NCBI GenBank assembly: GCA_963776845.1
Contig: CAVZOJ010000002.1
Location: 1,302,001 to 1,366,000 of the forward strand
Origin: Roseitranquillus sp963776845
GTDB lineage: Bacteria; Pseudomonadota; Alphaproteobacteria; Rhodobacterales; Rhodobacteraceae
Reading direction: 5' to 3'
DNA: 64,000 nucleotides
Shown here: piece after piece, positions 61,430-64,000 of the stretch
Layout of the letters: each line of letters opens with the position of its first letter
How positions within the stretch are numbered: position 1 is the stretch's first letter
Notes under the pieces: model-generated
Told to the model about the DNA's origin: nothing
Database searches by the model: none
Seen by the model: the letters and a program-made list of their open reading frames with translations, nothing else
Position numbers and translations under genes: made by a program

Positions 61430-61770
61430 CCGTTGTTTCTCCTCGGACAGGCCTCGGTTGCGGGAGAAGGTTACGCAGGATCGGGCGCCGCTTCCTGCCC
61501 ATTTCGCGCCAATGTGCCGCCCCATGGCATCGACTTGTGAGAGCGTTCCTGCAGGCGCTTGAAGAGCAGCCAGCCCCTCTCGTGAAGGCACGGTCGAAGG
61601 CCCTTGGTGCGCCGTAGCCAGGGTCTTGGCGGCAATCTGCCCGACCGTGCCTTCGGCACTACCAATGCCTGCTAATCTTGCCCGCTGGGCCAAGCCTTCA
61701 GCGCAAGGACGAAGGTATCCTCTCGGGCTGGCTGCCCGAGACACGATCAGTCACCCCGCAAGCCCAACTG
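61430..61770. other. Intergenic stretch between the DUF1254 cluster and an IS element
   Basis: About 340 bases. No gene recognised. It should hold the promoter of the DUF1254 cluster near 61430-61520 and, next to 61771, the remaining 3' end of the IalB-like gene, possibly TTGGGCTTGCGGGGTGAC on the minus strand ending in TGA. Confidence 0.45.
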
Positions 61771-63344
61771 TGGGGCCGTTGAAGAACGCCGATTTCAGAC
61801 GGCGGCGAGGCGTTGTCAGGCCGCGCATGCCCCGACCGCCGTGGACTTGGCAAGCGGCGCTCGTTTCGCCATCCAAGGTTTCCGGAGCGCCGCCAGGACG
61901 AGGCACGCCAATATCAAGAAGGGCACGCCGAGGGCAGTCGCGAGCCGCTTGAGGTTGACCGCTGCGGCGGTGAGGAATGCCTGGATGCGGATGTTGTCCA
62001 ACCCACGGCGCACGGCGCGAGCGAGCCCGTGCCAAGTCTTTGCCTCGCCGTGGAAGCCCTCGGCCCGCCAGCGGTGACGAGCGTAGAGGCGGTCTTCCCG
62101 CTCGCCCCATTGCAGCCGCCGGCGCCGGGCGCGCAGGAGGGCGGGATGATCGACGTTGAACACGACCACGCGGGCATGGCGCGAAGGGACTCACGCAACG
62201 CGCCCGCAACGGGCATTTTGCGCAATCCTTCGCGCGGGCATGGAAGTACTGGAAGCCCCGATGCGGCTTGCCCTTGGGCCGCAGGGTCTTCCCTCTGGGG
62301 CAGTGCGCGAGGTTATGGCGGGCGTCGAACCTGAACCGGCGCGTCGGAATGGTCTTGCCGGGACGTTGCTCGGCCTTGGCCGGGATGACGGCGTCGATCT
62401 CACGATCCTCCAGGCCTGCAAAGACCTTGGCGTAGGCATAGCCGGCATCGGCCGTGACGATGTCGATGGCGGCGTCGGTCGCGACCGCGTCCAGGCGGTC
62501 GAGGACGACCTGCCCCTCGTTCACCTTGCCGGTCGTGACCTCGACGTCGAGGATCACGCCGCATACGTCGTCCACCGCGCCGTGCTGCTTGTAGCTCGGC
62601 TCCATGCGGCGCTTGCGGCCCGACGTTGCCAGGCTGGCCTCCGGATCAGTGCGCGAGATCCGCTTGGCCCGCCCGCTCGGTTTGCGTGACAGGCCCACCC
62701 CCTCCGTGCGGCTCGATCCGTCGGGCCCGCCATCGGCATCCTCGCCGTCCTTCCGGCCAGCGTTGTCGTGGGCATCGGCGACTTCATCCAGATGCCGCTC
62801 GACCATGCTCTCCCAGGACACGTCGGCCCGGATCGGAGACGCATCCACATGTACGATCTCGCCCTTGGCGATCCCGGCGCCCATGCAGGCCCGCACCGTG
62901 CGTTCGAAGATGCGCCGGAACCGATCGGCGCCCCATCTCTGCCGGATGCGCGTAAGCGAGGAATGATCCGGCAGCCTGTCGTTCAAGCCGAAGCCCGCGA
63001 ACCAGCGGATCGCCAGGTTCACTTGTGCCTCCCGCAGGAGGCGCCGGTCATGGACGATGCCGAGCAGGAAGCCCGCGAGCATCAGACGGACCGCGGCCTC
63101 CGGATCGATCCCGGGTCGACCAACGCCTGGCGCGTAGACATCGGCAACCTCCCCGCGAAGCCAGCCAAGGTCGAGAACCCGGTCGACGCGGGCGAGGATG
63201 TGATCGTCGGGGACGAGGTCACGCGAGCCGATCCGCAGACGAAGAATTCCAACTGATCTCGGGTCCGACTGCCGATCATGCCACCCTCCACATGATGCCG
63301 CCATGAAGATGGATCACCAGATCGCGCCTTTTTCAACGGCCCCA
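61771..63344 (-). mobile_element. IS1182-type insertion sequence
   Basis: Bounded by 16-base inverted repeats, TGGGGCCGTTGAAGAA at 61771-61786 and its complement (TGGGGCCGTTGAAAAA) at 63329-63344, matching at 15 of 16 positions. The interior holds one transposase gene in reverse orientation and little else. The right end lies inside the IalB-like gene. No clear target duplication is seen. Confidence 0.85.
61816..63279 (-). CDS. IS1182 family transposase, two frameshifts
   Basis: About 488 residues after correction. MIGSRTRDQLEFF has a good ribosome-binding site (GGAGGG) and after a missing base near 63240 continues with RLRIGSRDLVPDDHILARVD, DRRLLREAQVNLAIRWFAGFGL, LPDHSSLTRIRQRWG and the DDE region VHVDASPIRADVSWESM, VTADAGYAYAKVF. 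Near 62187 an extra T again shifts the frame, after which VVVFNVDHPALLRARRRRLQWG, HRWRAEGFHGEAKTWHGLARAVRRGLDN (in parts) and QAFLTAAAVNLKRLA follow. The enzyme is probably inactive as sequenced. Confidence 0.87.
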
Positions 63345-63854
63345 CGATGCATGTCTGTACCTCTTCAATCGCGGCCTTGGTTCCGGTGAGGTCGATGACA
63401 AAGAGACCCCTCCGTTCCGGAAACGCCACGAGTTCCGAGCCTTCGGCGATCGCATTGACCAGATCGGGATTGTTGGTGATGATGTAGCCACCGAAATACT
63501 CGCCGCCGGGCTTTCTGCTGCGGATTCCGTGAGACTTACCTTCAAAGACCCGGCCGTCGACGGCGATCTGGATCGGCTGCGATCTGTCGAAATCCATCAC
63601 AGCCGGCGTGAAGACACCGACATAGGCGTCGGCCTGGTTCTGCGTCAGTCCCATCTGCACGACGTTGCCCTCGGGACCCACACGCTCTGCGAGGCAGCTT
63701 CCGCGGTGGCGTCGGAGAATATGGTCCACTCGCCCATTTGCTTGTACTGCGAGAGGCTGTCGCTGCTCTTAGGCAGCGGGTCTGCAGCCCAAGCGGTGCT
63801 CGCGAAGGCGAGCGCGCAAAAGGCTCCAAGGACCGGGAGGCTACGGTTCAGCAT
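63345..63854 (-). pseudogene. Invasion-associated locus B (IalB)-like protein, frameshifted and cut by the IS
   Basis: Signal peptide NRSLPVLGAFCALAFASTAWA, then KQMGEWTIFSDATA in one frame; after a shift near 63697 GSCLAERVGPEGNVVQMGLTQ, AYVGVFTPAV, PIQIAVDGRVFEGKSHGIRSR and VAFPERRGLFVIDLTGTKAAIEEVQTC follow. This is the IalB beta-sandwich fold (FIEKxD-type loop replaced by LAERVGPEGN). The IS right end interrupts the codon after EEVQTC, so the last few residues are lost. IalB proteins are small periplasmic proteins linked to host or stress response. Confidence 0.75.
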
Positions 63855-64000
63855 GAGAATTCTCCGATTTCGACCATACGGTGAAGGATGCATGGCTTCG
63901 CAATAATCTCGGCGCGGGGTACGCGAGTCAGACCACTTCGCGCCAAAAAACGCGTTCGTATTTGCTGATGGAGAAATGCGTGGCGCGGGCAGACCCGTGT

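Overview
The window is 64 kb of GC-rich DNA from an alphaproteobacterium, most likely a member of the Rhodobacterales (Paracoccaceae/Roseobacteraceae). The evidence is gene content and order: a short-type ProS, an HdaA-PPK-Ppx run, LolDE, a DUF1153/SciP-like cell-cycle protein, choline ABC and TAXI-TRAP transporters, and a propionyl-CoA to succinyl-CoA block (scpA, pccA, pccB) with the small companion genes usual in that order (DUF4174, a short lipoprotein, DUF6497). No rRNA, tRNA or CRISPR array was recognised.

Layout. 0-7.3 kb: 3' part of a MetE-like protein, a GntR regulator, cytochrome b561, a CDP-alcohol phosphatidyltransferase coupled to a membrane sulfatase-like hydrolase, and an unusual epimerase/SPW/VKOR-like fusion. 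7.3-13 kb: a peptidoglycan-binding CHAP-like hydrolase with a coupled secreted protein, two small cytochromes c around a DUF1194 protein, and LolDE. 13-21.3 kb: housekeeping genes proS, perM-like, hdaA, ppk, ppx and djlA-like. 21.6-32.8 kb: a VOC protein, the methylmalonyl-CoA pathway genes and an MFS exporter; nearly every conserved gene here carries single-base indels. 33-45.8 kb: choX, GST, choWV, EamA, a SciP-like protein, a TAXI-TRAP operon, a methyltransferase, a secreted AhpD-like protein and TetR. 46-53.8 kb: an IS110 remnant, a DEAD-box helicase, a spermidine-synthase-like protein, an FAD oxidoreductase and RecQ. 54-61.4 kb: thiolase, phosphoesterase, CreA, then a leftward cluster encoding an outer-membrane-like protein, a Tat-exported protein and two DUF1254/DUF1214 paralogues. 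61.8-63.9 kb: an IS1182-type element inserted in the 3' end of an IalB-like gene.

About fifteen genes read as good family members only if one or more one-base shifts are allowed. The remaining sequence is well conserved, so uncorrected indels in the assembly are the simpler explanation, although recent inactivation cannot be excluded from sequence alone. I used type CDS when one long open frame holds most of the protein, and pseudogene when the gene is in several pieces or is a remnant.

The best candidates for undescribed biology are the DUF1254 export cluster, the epimerase-SPW-VKOR fusion, the membrane-anchored Tudor-like repeat protein next to a phased array of GTAC sites, and the truncated SciP paralogue.
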